From positions 4,774,001-4,838,000 of the forward strand of contig NZ_CP053452.2 in assembly GCF_013128195.2 (NCBI RefSeq): a DNA stretch of 64,000 bases. The letters run 5' to 3'. Within the stretch, counting starts at the first letter, position 1; every line of letters begins with the position of its first letter. This document shows, one piece after another, positions 49,015-57,680 of this stretch. The stretch comes from Frigoriglobus tundricola. Lineage in GTDB: Bacteria; Planctomycetota; Planctomycetia; Gemmatales; Gemmataceae. A model generated the notes under the pieces. It made no database searches. It saw nothing but the letters and a program-made list of their open reading frames with translations, and was not told the DNA's origin. Position numbers and translations under genes: made by a program.

Positions 49015-50352
49015 ATGAGCGTGATGCGTTTGTTCGTGCTTGGTGCGCTCAAATCGTTGCTGAGATACCTACTGTTTTGTGCCGTTTGCTACGGATGCGT
49101 TTTCGGTTTGGGGTCGGCGCTGGGGCAATACCTCGACCCCCAGTGGGCGGCCGTCTACTTCGTCGGCGCGCTCTTCCTGGCTTGCGTCGCACTCCGGGTG
49201 ATCATTGTTTTCCGGCCCGGTGTCGCCGTCTGGCTTGGGGAAAAAACGTTCGGTGCGGCGGCGGCCTCCCTGTCGAGTGACCTGCCGGGCCGATTGCAGA
49301 TCGGCCCCATCGGTGCGGCCAGGTTTCACAGGCCGGCGGTCGCCGAGCAGGCGGTCACCGATCTGACGGCGCGCGGGTTCGTTGAAGTCGGCCGGTATCT
49401 CACCAACTTGATTCCGTCCGTTCCGGTCGTCCTCCTGGTCAACCCGGAACACGCCTTGCGCGCGCTCCTGTTCGAGGCCGAGAACAGCCGCCTCGTGGTC
49501 GAACTGGCCACCGAGTACCCGGACGGGCGGTACGTCTTCTTCAGCAATTGCGTGGAATACGGTTTCGACAAGCGCCCCGGGACCGCGTCGTTCCGGGATT
49601 TCCGCGCCACGCCGCTTCAGGTGCTCGACCGCTGTCTCGCGGAGCGACCGCGCGATGGGATCGTCCCCGTCGGGCCGGAAGCGGCCGTCGCCGCCTTCGA
49701 GCGCGAATCGACTCTGTCGCTCGCGTGGCGGAAGGCACGGGGCTTGACCCCACGCGAAGTCGGGGCCGTGTGCGCCCGATTCATTTCCAGGGCGCTCAGC
49801 ACGCTCATAGTGGGGAGCGCGGGTCTGTTTGTGGTTGCGGCGCTGGTCTCGGCGGTTTGCGCCCGGGTGGGCGACGTCCTCCCGCTGGCGGCGGTCGTTC
49901 CGCTCATCGTGGTCGCCATGACCCTTCCGTTCCTCGCTCTGGTGCCGTTACTACGCGGGAGCGGGTTGCTGCCGAGAGCCCGTTCGTGTTCCGCGTGTCC
50001 CGTCGAGAGCCGGGGGCCCGAACGCACTGGCGCGCCGGTGCCGGTGTCCGAAGTCGCTCCGCCCCCGGCGGCCCGACCGGAAGCGACCGGGCAGAGCAAG
50101 TGGCAGATCATTTTGGGGCTGTGGCCGTTCCTGGTCCTGCCCGGCCTCGCGCTGGGCTATTTCCAGGACCAGGGTTACGCCGCGGGAACGGTGTTCGAAA
50201 GCGAGTGGATCGGTCGCGTGTTTTGGGGCGCGGTCGTGATCGCCCTGGTGATCGTGCCCTGGCTCCGGAACCAGTACGAGATGGCCAGGATCGCGGCGCA
50301 AGAGCGCGGGTCACGCCGTGGGGCCGACACACATTCAGTGGCGCAGAAATAG
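49015..50352 (+). CDS. Hypothetical membrane protein, about six transmembrane segments
   Basis: The protein has 445 residues from ATG 49015. Hydrophobic segments lie near 15-35, 44-65, 262-285, 290-315, 367-385 and 400-420. The soluble stretch 70-255 is charged and mixed alpha/beta (AVTDLTARGFVEVGRYLTNL, RLVVELATEYPDGRYVFFSN), so the topology is N-terminal pair, cytosolic or periplasmic domain, mid pair, C-terminal pair. A Pro/Ala/Glu-rich linker separates the middle and last pairs. No family is recognised. The gene is alone on the plus strand, convergent with spoVG, and is followed by a hairpin terminator. Confidence 0.6.
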   Translation: MSVMRLFVLGALKSLLRYLLFCAVCYGCVFGLGSALGQYLDPQWAAVYFVGALFLACVALRVIIVFRPGVAVWLGEKTFGAAAASLSSDLPGRLQIGPIGAARFHRPAVAEQAVTDLTARGFVEVGRYLTNLIPSVPVVLLVNPEHALRALLFEAENSRLVVELATEYPDGRYVFFSNCVEYGFDKRPGTASFRDFRATPLQVLDRCLAERPRDGIVPVGPEAAVAAFERESTLSLAWRKARGLTPREVGAVCARFISRALSTLIVGSAGLFVVAALVSAVCARVGDVLPLAAVVPLIVVAMTLPFLALVPLLRGSGLLPRARSCSACPVESRGPERTGAPVPVSEVAPPPAARPEATGQSKWQIILGLWPFLVLPGLALGYFQDQGYAAGTVFESEWIGRVFWGAVVIALVIVPWLRNQYEMARIAAQERGSRRGADTHSVAQK

Positions 50353-50395
50353 GGTTCCGCGCCGGCGGATCGGACTCAACGGGTTGCCAGCGTGC

Positions 50396-50427
50396 CGAAC
50401 GCCCCGAGTGCGAACTCGGGGCGTTCG
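50396..50427. terminator. Bidirectional hairpin terminator
   Basis: A perfect 13-bp stem, CGAACGCCCCGAG (50396-50408) and its complement at 50415-50427, has a 6-base loop. It lies between convergent stops (50352 and 50466), 44 bases after one and 39 before the other. Confidence 0.65.
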
Positions 50428-50465
50428 CACCCGGTCCGTCGCGGTCGGGGCCGGCACACAGGAAC

Positions 50466-51047
50466 CTAGGCGATGCCGTCGGCGAAGCCGTCCGGCTTCG
50501 CCTTGGCCGTCTGCGCCGGGGCGTCGGCCGTGTGGAAGTGCGTCCCCTTCGGGGCCGCGTGCGCGCCGTGCGCCTTGACCACCTTGCCCATTTCGGCCAC
50601 CAGGCCGCTGTAGCTCACCGGCACCTCGTCGTCGTAGTCGAACTCGTCGTAGGTGCAGACGTAGCCCGGCAGCTTCGAGCGCTCCTTCTCCTTCGAGAAC
50701 GCCTCCACCACGGCCGATTGGATCAGCTCGCGGGCGGCGCTGTGGATCGGGTGGGCGATGTCGGCGTGCAGCTTGGCCCGGCCGTCGGTGGCGCGCAGCG
50801 CCCGCTGCTCGTCCTGCCGGGTGCCGCACTGGTTGCAGAACCGCGCCCGCAGGTGGTTCTTGCCGCCGCACCGCGGGCACCGGTCGGTCAGCTTGCGGCT
50901 CGGCATCGCCACGAACACGCCCTTGGTGCCCTCGATGATCTTCAGATCCCGGACCACGAAGGCGTTGTCGAAGGTGACCGAGCAGAACGCGAGCAGCCGC
51001 TCGTTGTTCTCCTCACACAGCTTGATGCGAACTTCCGTGATGACCAC
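50466..51047 (-). CDS. spoVG: SpoVG-family regulator with an inserted zinc ribbon
   Basis: The protein has 193 residues. The start [10 protein letters not shown], then [20 protein letters not shown] and [13 protein letters not shown], is the SpoVG core (normally about 85-95 residues). Instead of continuing directly to [15 protein letters not shown], the chain inserts about 40 residues with CPRC and CNQC (Cys57, 60, 71, 74), a treble-clef/zinc-ribbon-like knot. After this come the usual last strand and helix, then a 75-residue tail with [20 protein letters not shown] and a Lys/Ala-rich end. SpoVG binds nucleic acid and regulates gene expression or cell division. The insert makes this form distinct. 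It is 21 bases downstream of ispE, an arrangement also found in Bacillus. Confidence 0.85.
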   Translation of the reverse strand: MVITEVRIKLCEENNERLLAFCSVTFDNAFVVRDLKIIEGTKGVFVAMPSRKLTDRCPRCGGKNHLRARFCNQCGTRQDEQRALRATDGRAKLHADIAHPIHSAARELIQSAVVEAFSKEKERSKLPGYVCTYDEFDYDDEVPVSYSGLVAEMGKVVKAHGAHAAPKGTHFHTADAPAQTAKAKPDGFADGIA

Positions 51048-51068
51048 CGCACTTCTCCTTCAGCGGGA

Positions 51069-52028
51069 TCAGGGGGTAAAACTGCGGACCACGAGGACGC
51101 GAGATTCGGGTTCGTCGGCCGGGCGCGTGGCCCGGAAGGCACCGGCCACGTGCAGCGCGTGTTCGCGGTCGCGGCACACCGCGAACACCGTCGAACCGCT
51201 CCCGGACATCAGCGCCCCGCACGGGCCGAGGCCGCCCAGTCGCGTGCGGATGCGCCCGACCGCCGGCTCCAGCGCGAACGCCGGGGCTTCGAGCCGGTTG
51301 AAGACCGACCGGCCCAGGGCGCCCGCGTCACCGGCGCGGAACGCGGCCCGGACCGCGTCTCCCGGTACCGGCTCGGCGGGCACAACGAGCCGCTTGTACA
51401 CTCCGGCGGTGCCGAGCCCGATCGGCGGGCACACCAGAACGAAGTGCAACCCGCCCGTCCCGGCTTCCGGCGCCGCCACCTCCCCGCGCCCGGTACACCA
51501 GGCCGCGGGGAGCGTCAGAAAGAACGCCACGTCCGATCCGATGGACCCCGCGATAGCGACAAGTTCCTGGCGTGTCAGCCCCAAATTCCAGATTTGATTC
51601 AAGCCGACCAGCGCCGCCGCCGCGTCGCTGGACCCGCCGCCGAGTCCGGCCTGCGCCGGGATGCGCTTGGTCAGCCGGATTTCGGCCCCAAGTTCCGGGC
51701 GGCCGACACGCGTACGGAGCGCGGCCGCGGCTTTGTAAGCGAGGTTGTCCGGCCCGGTCGAAAGGCCCGGCGGGTCGCACGAGAGGGCGATCGCGCCCGG
51801 CCCCGGCGGCGCGGGCGGCAGGGCACGGAGCTCGAGCGTGTCGAACAGGTCGACGGCGACCATCAGCGATTCGAGGTCGTGGTAGCCGTCGGGCCGCTTG
51901 CCGCGGATTTCGAGGAACAGGTTGAGCTTGGCGGGGGCCGCGATCACGACGCCGGTGCGGCCGGCGGGCAGCGCCGGGTGGACCGATAGCGGGTCCGCGG
52001 AGCGGAGGGGGGCACCGGAGCGCGTCAT
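51069..52028 (-). CDS. ispE: 4-diphosphocytidyl-2-C-methyl-D-erythritol kinase
   Basis: The protein has 319 residues from ATG 52028. The GHMP kinase motifs are present: APAKLNLFLEIRGKRPDGYH (motif 1, near the N-terminus), IPAQAGLGGGSSDAAAAL (the ATP-binding Pro-x3-Gly-Leu-Gly-Gly-Gly-Ser-Ser) and CGALMSGSGSTVFAV (motif 3). It phosphorylates CDP-ME in the non-mevalonate (MEP) isoprenoid pathway. The protein is cytoplasmic. The gene leads the ispE-spoVG pair. An alternative upstream start would add a basic 35-residue extension without family support. Confidence 0.94.
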   Translation of the reverse strand: MTRSGAPLRSADPLSVHPALPAGRTGVVIAAPAKLNLFLEIRGKRPDGYHDLESLMVAVDLFDTLELRALPPAPPGPGAIALSCDPPGLSTGPDNLAYKAAAALRTRVGRPELGAEIRLTKRIPAQAGLGGGSSDAAAALVGLNQIWNLGLTRQELVAIAGSIGSDVAFFLTLPAAWCTGRGEVAAPEAGTGGLHFVLVCPPIGLGTAGVYKRLVVPAEPVPGDAVRAAFRAGDAGALGRSVFNRLEAPAFALEPAVGRIRTRLGGLGPCGALMSGSGSTVFAVCRDREHALHVAGAFRATRPADEPESRVLVVRSFTP

Positions 52029-52308
52029 GGTGTCTGGGGCGACTCGCCGGCGAGGGGAGCGGCCCGTCCGTGGGTGCTGGTCGAATCCGTACAGCCGGAG
52101 AGGCGGACCCGCGGTGCGAGTCCGGGGAACCAAGTGCGAACGTTAAACGAAGAAACCGGGTGCGTCAATAGGGGCCGGTTCGAGAAAGTCCGTTTTGTTC
52201 AAGCGGGCGGCCCCGACCGCGGTTTTTCTTCGTGCTGGCCCCGGGCCGGAAACCGTTCTAGGCTTGGACCGTTGAAGCACGCCGCTCCCGTCGCAGGAAG
52301 TTGCCGCC

Positions 52309-53379
52309 ATGCTGCCGCAGCGACCGTCCGGTTCCACGCCCGCCGCGGGACGTAAATCCGGCCTGTTCGCGCACCCCCAGGTGCCGCTCGAGACCGTGAA
52401 ACGGCGCGTCCTCGCCAAGCTCGAAGAGCGGCTGGACATGAGCGCGTCCAAGCGGATGCCGCAGTCGCTCCTGCGCCAGAGCCTGCGCCAGCACGCCGAA
52501 CAGGTGGCCGAGCAGGAGGCCCGCGGGTTCGCCAAGGCGGACCGCGACCGGCTGGTGGACGACGTGCTCGCCGAGCTCCTCGGTTACGGCCCGCTCGAAG
52601 AGCTGTTCTCCGACGCGGCCGTGCGGGAGGTCATGGTGACCGGTCCCGGCACCGTCATCGCCCGTCGCGACCAGGGGCAGTGGCTGCCGACCAGTGTGAA
52701 GTTCCGCGACGAGGCCCACGTGCGCGCGACGCTCGACCGGATCGCCACCCACGCCGACCCGGTCGGCCCGGTGATGGCGAGCATGGCCGTGTTCGACATG
52801 AAGCTGCCCAACGGGTTCCGCGCGCTGGCCATGATCCCGCCGGAGGCGCTGGCCCAGCCCGCGACGGCCACGTTTTTGCGCGAAGCGACGGTTCCCGCCC
52901 CGGGGCCGATCGTTCCGCCGAAGAAGGACCCGCCCCCCTCGCCGGCCCCGGCGCCCGGCGCCTCGTCTTCCACTAACGGCACGCCCCGCACCGTTTCCGC
53001 TTCGCCTTCGAACAACGGCACGCTGCGGACGGTGCCCGGTTCGGTGCACTCGTCCCCCCGCGCGCCCGGCAGCGGGCTGATCACCACGCCGCCGCCGCGG
53101 GCCAACCCGAACGAATCGGGCGTCTCGCTCTCCGCCTCGCCCTCGTCCTCCGGCACGGCCCACGACCCGCTCGGCCGGCACCGGGCGCGCATCACGGAGC
53201 GCCTGCTGGCCAAGTTCGCCAGTCTGAAGGTGTACGACCTGACGCGGTTCGACCCGAACGAACTGCGGAAGGTCATCGCCGCTTACGTGAGCGAGTACGC
53301 CGAAACTGAGAAGGTGTACCTGAGCGACACCGACCAGGGCCGGCTCACGCTCGAGATCCTCACTTCACTGCGGCGGTAG
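52309..53379 (+). CDS. CpaF-like protein lacking the ATPase domain
   Basis: The protein has 356 residues from ATG 52309. Residues about 25-155 match the N-terminal domain of CpaF/TadA secretion ATPases: DRLVDDVLAELLGYGPLEEL ... VREVMVTGPGTVIARRDQGQ, then FRDEAHVRATLDRIATHADP. The expected Walker A/B ATPase domain does not follow. Instead there is a Pro/Ser/Thr-rich linker (about 180-285) and then a second helical block (ARITERLLAKFASLKVYDLT and a helix pattern of LRKVIAAYVSEYA) that resembles the first N-terminal helices again. The protein therefore seems to be a duplicated or truncated N-terminal module. It may be a regulator or remnant of a Tad-type system; no tad genes are near it. Confidence 0.75.
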   Translation: MLPQRPSGSTPAAGRKSGLFAHPQVPLETVKRRVLAKLEERLDMSASKRMPQSLLRQSLRQHAEQVAEQEARGFAKADRDRLVDDVLAELLGYGPLEELFSDAAVREVMVTGPGTVIARRDQGQWLPTSVKFRDEAHVRATLDRIATHADPVGPVMASMAVFDMKLPNGFRALAMIPPEALAQPATATFLREATVPAPGPIVPPKKDPPPSPAPAPGASSSTNGTPRTVSASPSNNGTLRTVPGSVHSSPRAPGSGLITTPPPRANPNESGVSLSASPSSSGTAHDPLGRHRARITERLLAKFASLKVYDLTRFDPNELRKVIAAYVSEYAETEKVYLSDTDQGRLTLEILTSLRR

Positions 53380-53392
53380 GGAAGAAAGACGC

Positions 53393-53463
53393 CCCCCCAA
53401 CCCCTCCCTGAAGGGAGGGGAGCCAGGCAAAGCCCCTCCCTTCAGGGAGGGGTTGGGGTTTCT
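53393..53463. repeat. Palindromic polypurine/polypyrimidine repeat
   Basis: ccccaacccctccctgaagg (53396) and the complement ttcagggaggggttgggg (to 53458) each carry an inner hairpin cctccctgaagggagg. It overlaps the region between the CpaF-like gene and the PVC cytochrome and resembles the elements at 37238 and 42950. Confidence 0.75.
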
Positions 53464-53539
53464 CTGCCCCTTTGCATCTCTTCCTCCGACCGAATACCAT
53501 CACTACTTCACGCCCCTCCCCGCCGTGAAGGGTCCCACC

Positions 53540-56500
53540 ATGCCGCGTTTGCCGCTCGCGTTCCTCTTCGCCCTTCTCGCCCTCGTACACGCACGACCCG
53601 CGCCCGCCCAGAAGGAATACGGCTTCGACAACCGCAAGGGGTCCGGCCAGCCGTACCTGAAGCCGGAAGAGTCGGTCGCGAAGATCAAGGTGCCCGACGA
53701 GTTTGAGGTGAAGCTGTTCGCGGGCGAGCCGCAGGTCGTCAACCCGGTCGCGTTCACCGTGGACGAGAAGGGCCGCATCTGGGTCGTGGAGTGCTTCGAG
53801 TACCCGAAGCGGACGCCCAAAGGCAAGGCGCCACGCGACCGCATCGTGATCCTCGAAGACACCGACGGCGACGGCGTGTGCGACAAGCGCACCGTGTTCG
53901 CGGAGGGGAAAGACTTCCCCGTTCCGGAGGAGCGGGCGAAAGCAGGTTTGGGCGCGTTCGACCTGTGTACCGGAATCGAGGTCGGGCACGGCGGCGTGTT
54001 CGTGGGGGCCGCTCCGTACCTGTGGTTCATCGAGAACAAGGCCGACAAGCCCGGCAAAATCGAAGTGCTGCTCAAGGGCTTCGGCAGCCAGGACACGCAC
54101 GAAACGCTGAACACCTTCCAGTGGGGTCCGGACGGCTGGTTGTACGGCCTGCACGGCATCTTCACCGACTCGGCCGTGAAGCCCGCGGGGCAGCTCGACG
54201 GCCCGGAGGCCCGCATTAACGGCGGCATCTGGCGCTACCACCCGAAGCTGAAGACGTTCGAGATCTTCGCGGAGGGCACGTCGAACCCGTGGGGCATGGA
54301 CTGGCGCAACACCGACGGTCAGTTCATCCTCGCGTGCTGTGTGATCCCGCACCTCTACCACATCGTGCCGGGCGGCGTGTACAAGCGGCAGGCCGGAGCG
54401 AGCTTCAACCCTTACGCCTACAGCTACCTTAACGAGATCTGCGACCACACGTTCCACAAGGAATCGGGCTGGGCGCACGCCGGCCTCATCTCGCTCGACG
54501 TGCCGCACATGCCGAAGCGGTTCCAGAACAGTGTGATTTTCGGTAGCATCCACGGGTGCAGCGTGAAGCAGAACATCCTGAAGCCCAACGGCAGCACGTT
54601 CACCGCGAGCCGCGGCGACGACTTCCTGGTCAGCGCGGACAAGAACTTCCGCCCGATCAACATGAAGTGGGGGCCGGCGGGCGACATCTACCTCATCGAC
54701 TGGCACGACCAGAACCCGTGCCACCAGACCAACCCCGACGACTGGGACTACGAGCGCGGCCGCGTGTACCGCATCCAACTGAAGGGCACGAAAACGAAGA
54801 AGGCGGAGGATCTGGGGAAAAAGACGGACGAAGAACTAATCGACATGCTGGACCGTCAGGGAAACCGCGCGGGTTCACTCGACGAAATTGTCCGCATGCC
54901 CTACCAATCTCGGACGGCGTTGCGATTGCTTGGCGAGCGTGCCGCTAGCACAAGGGGAGATGCGCTAGCGAAGAAGCTGGCCGGGGGCACGGCGGGGTTT
55001 ATGCAACTCCACGCAGCGCTGCAAACGAAACACGTTCAACAAGAACACGCCAAGCGCATTTCAGAAGACGCAAAATGGTTCCTGAAAGCGCCCCCTAGGT
55101 TAGCAGCTCACCAAGCGATGATAATCCGATGTGTATCGCAGGTGGACGAAATCGAACCGAAAGAAATCGACGCTCTCGCCGACATCGCAAAAGAGGTGAA
55201 GGACGCTGGGGTTCGTCGCGAACTTGCCTCCGCCACAATTCGTTTATCCGATAAACGCGACGTGACCCCGCTGCTTCGCGCCCTCATGGCCCACAAAGAG
55301 GACGCGAAAGACCCCGTCATCCCGCAACTCGTGTGGCTCGCTTACGAGAAGACCATCGCGAAGAAAGAAGGGGCCAGCACGCCGGCCGAAAAAGAACTCG
55401 CGTGGCTCGCGGAGCAGGCGCCGGACAACCCGTTCGTCCGCGACTCGATTGTGCCGAAGGTCATGCGCAGGCTCGTGGCCACCGGGCAACCGAGCGACCT
55501 GCGGCTGTGCGTCGAGTTCGTCACGAAGGTGAAGGACGCTGCGAGCCGCGAACGGGCTCTGGAGGGACTTTCGTTCGCGCTCGCGGGGCGATCCGCGGGC
55601 GCGCCGGAAGGCTGGGCGAAGCTCCAGTCGGAGATCGCGGAGGAGAAAAACCCGAAACTCGTCGCACTGACGAACCAACTGGCGGTCGTGTTCCGCGATC
55701 CGGCCGCGCTCAAGCGTGCCCTCGCCGCCGCGAGCGATGCCGGCCTCCCCGCCGATGCGCGAAGTGAGGCCGTGCGGCAACTCGGATCGATCCGGGCGCC
55801 GGAATCGGTCGCCGTGCTACTCAAGATCGTCCGGAGCGATTCGACCGATGCGGTGCGGGCGGAAGCGGCCCGCGCGCTCGCAAATTTCGACCAACCGAAG
55901 CTCGGGGCCGAACTGCTCGCCGGCTGGAAGGGCTATCCGAAGGGGTTGCGCCCCGAAGTGGTGAACACGCTCGCCACCCGCAAGGAGTGGGCGAAGGAAC
56001 TGCTCGGCGCGATGGCGAACAAGACCGTGGACCGCGCAGAGGTGACCGACAACACGATCCTCCGCGTGCAGGCGTTCAACGATCGGGAACTGAACGCGCT
56101 GATCGAAAAGGCGTGGGGCCGCACCCGCCCGACGCCCGCGGAACTGAACAAGCTCATCGACAAGACCCGCGACTCGCTGTACGCGGCGCCCGCGTCGTTT
56201 GCCCGCGGCCGGAAGGTGTTCGAGGCCAACTGCGCGAAGTGCCACAAGTTCGAGGGCAGGGGCGCCGAAGTCGGCCCGCCGCTCGAAGGCGCCGCCCGCG
56301 ACATCGAGTACATCCTCGTGAACGTGCTCGACCCGAACCGCGTGATCGGCGCGCCGTACTTCCTGCGCACGGCCCGGTTGCTCGACGACACCGTCTTCTC
56401 GGGCGTGCTCGCCGAAGAAGACGACAAGACCATCACACTGAAGCTCGAAAACGCGGTGCTGAAGAAGATCCAGAAGGCCGACCTCGCGGAACCGGTCCGT

Positions 56501-56965
56501 GTCGCGGAGAAGTCGCTCATGCCGGAGGGGCTGGGCTACAACATGACCCCGCAGGACTTCCGCGACCTCGTCCGGTACGTCATGGCGAACCCGTTCCTCA
56601 CGGACGTGACCGTGAACGGCTCGAGGCTCTCGGTCGGCGTGCCGGGCCGACTGGCGCTGCCCGACACCAAAGGCGCGCCGGCGGTCGTCGAGGCGGAAGT
56701 GACCGCGCCCGCGGAACTGAAGACGAAGTTGCTCGTCGGCTCGACGGGCGACTACGAGGTGCGGCTGGACGGTAAGGTGATCGGCGCCGGCCGGGGCGCG
56801 GGGAAGGACCTGCGCCCCGACCGCGACGGCTTCGATGTGACCGTTCCGGCAGGAAAGCACACACTGGCGATTGTCGTTAAAGGCGCCGGCGCGCACGCGG
56901 TATACGCTCGCGTACTCGATCCCGACCGCAAGCTGACCTACCCGGATGTTGCCGATAAGAAGTGA
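53540..56965 (+). CDS. PVC-type heme-binding CxxCH protein with beta-propeller and HEAT repeats
   Basis: The protein has 1141 residues. ATG 53540 is followed by a signal peptide (LPLAFLFALLALVHARPAPA). Residues about 40-420 form a propeller-like sugar-dehydrogenase region (PDEFEVKLFAGEPQVVNPVA, RIWVVECFEYPKR, DGWLYGLHGIFTDS, NPWGMDWRNTDGQFI). From about 450 to 850 are HEAT-like helical repeats. A single c-type heme motif CAKCH (about 898-902) lies in ANCAKCHKFEGRGAEVGPPL, a cytochrome-c domain, followed by a C-terminal domain resembling the end of cytochrome-linked dehydrogenases and ending KLTYPDVADKK. Family members occur in planctomycetes in paralog families with DUF1553/DUF1549 genes and probably degrade polysaccharides. 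The section 54880-55260 has different codon usage (see findings). Confidence 0.93.
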   Translation: MPRLPLAFLFALLALVHARPAPAQKEYGFDNRKGSGQPYLKPEESVAKIKVPDEFEVKLFAGEPQVVNPVAFTVDEKGRIWVVECFEYPKRTPKGKAPRDRIVILEDTDGDGVCDKRTVFAEGKDFPVPEERAKAGLGAFDLCTGIEVGHGGVFVGAAPYLWFIENKADKPGKIEVLLKGFGSQDTHETLNTFQWGPDGWLYGLHGIFTDSAVKPAGQLDGPEARINGGIWRYHPKLKTFEIFAEGTSNPWGMDWRNTDGQFILACCVIPHLYHIVPGGVYKRQAGASFNPYAYSYLNEICDHTFHKESGWAHAGLISLDVPHMPKRFQNSVIFGSIHGCSVKQNILKPNGSTFTASRGDDFLVSADKNFRPINMKWGPAGDIYLIDWHDQNPCHQTNPDDWDYERGRVYRIQLKGTKTKKAEDLGKKTDEELIDMLDRQGNRAGSLDEIVRMPYQSRTALRLLGERAASTRGDALAKKLAGGTAGFMQLHAALQTKHVQQEHAKRISEDAKWFLKAPPRLAAHQAMIIRCVSQVDEIEPKEIDALADIAKEVKDAGVRRELASATIRLSDKRDVTPLLRALMAHKEDAKDPVIPQLVWLAYEKTIAKKEGASTPAEKELAWLAEQAPDNPFVRDSIVPKVMRRLVATGQPSDLRLCVEFVTKVKDAASRERALEGLSFALAGRSAGAPEGWAKLQSEIAEEKNPKLVALTNQLAVVFRDPAALKRALAAASDAGLPADARSEAVRQLGSIRAPESVAVLLKIVRSDSTDAVRAEAARALANFDQPKLGAELLAGWKGYPKGLRPEVVNTLATRKEWAKELLGAMANKTVDRAEVTDNTILRVQAFNDRELNALIEKAWGRTRPTPAELNKLIDKTRDSLYAAPASFARGRKVFEANCAKCHKFEGRGAEVGPPLEGAARDIEYILVNVLDPNRVIGAPYFLRTARLLDDTVFSGVLAEEDDKTITLKLENAVLKKIQKADLAEPVRVAEKSLMPEGLGYNMTPQDFRDLVRYVMANPFLTDVTVNGSRLSVGVPGRLALPDTKGAPAVVEAEVTAPAELKTKLLVGSTGDYEVRLDGKVIGAGRGAGKDLRPDRDGFDVTVPAGKHTLAIVVKGAGAHAVYARVLDPDRKLTYPDVADKK

Positions 56966-56967
56966 TG

Positions 56968-57102
56968 TCACAAAGTCGAAAGTCGTAAAGTCGAAGACCG
57001 GATCAACCCAGGTCTTCGACGTTCGACCCGCTTGACCGAACCGGGGTATGGTGGGACCAACCAGGGCTCTCGACTTTACGACTTTCGACTTTATGACTTG
57101 TG
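56968..57102. repeat. Inverted repeat between cytochrome and response regulator genes
   Basis: The left arm TCACAAAGTCGAAAGTCGTA (56968) continues through aagtcgaag. The right arm cgactttacgactttcgact extends to about 57102. It is located right after the cytochrome stop and before the response regulator start at 57193. Confidence 0.8.
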
Positions 57103-57192
57103 ACTTCGTGCCCTCGCCCCGCCCGCATCCTTGTGACCGCCCATCACAATTGGTATCGTGAAGAAAGACCTGGGACCGACGAGGGGCCGAAC

Positions 57193-57597
57193 ATGGCCGA
57201 GCAGAAGCTGATTCTGGTGGTGGACGACGACCGCGAACTGGTGGACGCCATGCGGGCCGTTCTGGAGCGGCAGGGCTTCAAAGTGATCCAGGCCCACGAC
57301 GGGCACCAGGGCAAACAGGCCATCTACAACCAGCGCCCCGATCTAGTGATCCTCGACATGATGATGCCGCGCATGGGCGGCTACCCGGTGCTGGAACACT
57401 TCAAGGACAAGGGCGACGCCCCGCCGATCATCATGGTGACGGCCAACGAGGGCAGCCGGCACAAGGTTTACGCCGAGTACCTCGGGGTCGTCGATTACAT
57501 CCGCAAGCCGTTCGCGATGGAGCGCCTGCTCGAAACGGTCAACAAGACGCTCAGCGGCACCGAGAAGAAGGCCGACGAGAAACCGAAGGCCGAGTGA
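57193..57597 (+). CDS. Single-domain response regulator (CheY-like)
   Basis: The protein has 134 residues from ATG 57193. The receiver fold is complete: VVDDDREL with the acidic pair, phosphoacceptor Asp in LVILDMMMPRMGG, Thr in MVTANEGSRH and the conserved Lys in YIRKPFAMERLL. No output domain follows; the tail (TEKKADEKPKAE) is charged. Such CheY-like proteins relay phosphoryl groups to partner proteins. No adjacent histidine kinase is visible; MoxR follows by 83 bases on the same strand. Confidence 0.94.
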   Translation: MAEQKLILVVDDDRELVDAMRAVLERQGFKVIQAHDGHQGKQAIYNQRPDLVILDMMMPRMGGYPVLEHFKDKGDAPPIIMVTANEGSRHKVYAEYLGVVDYIRKPFAMERLLETVNKTLSGTEKKADEKPKAE

Positions 57598-57680
57598 GCG
57601 TTCGGTCGGATCAGCGGCGGGGCGGGGCGTTGCGCCCGCCCGCGGATTGAGCGGCGGACCGCGTCCGCTCCGCGCGACGA

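Noticed and set aside
49548-51989. An 813-codon plus-strand open frame
   Set aside because: It overlaps the membrane protein, spoVG and ispE genes, which have clear motifs; its composition is that of a shadow frame.
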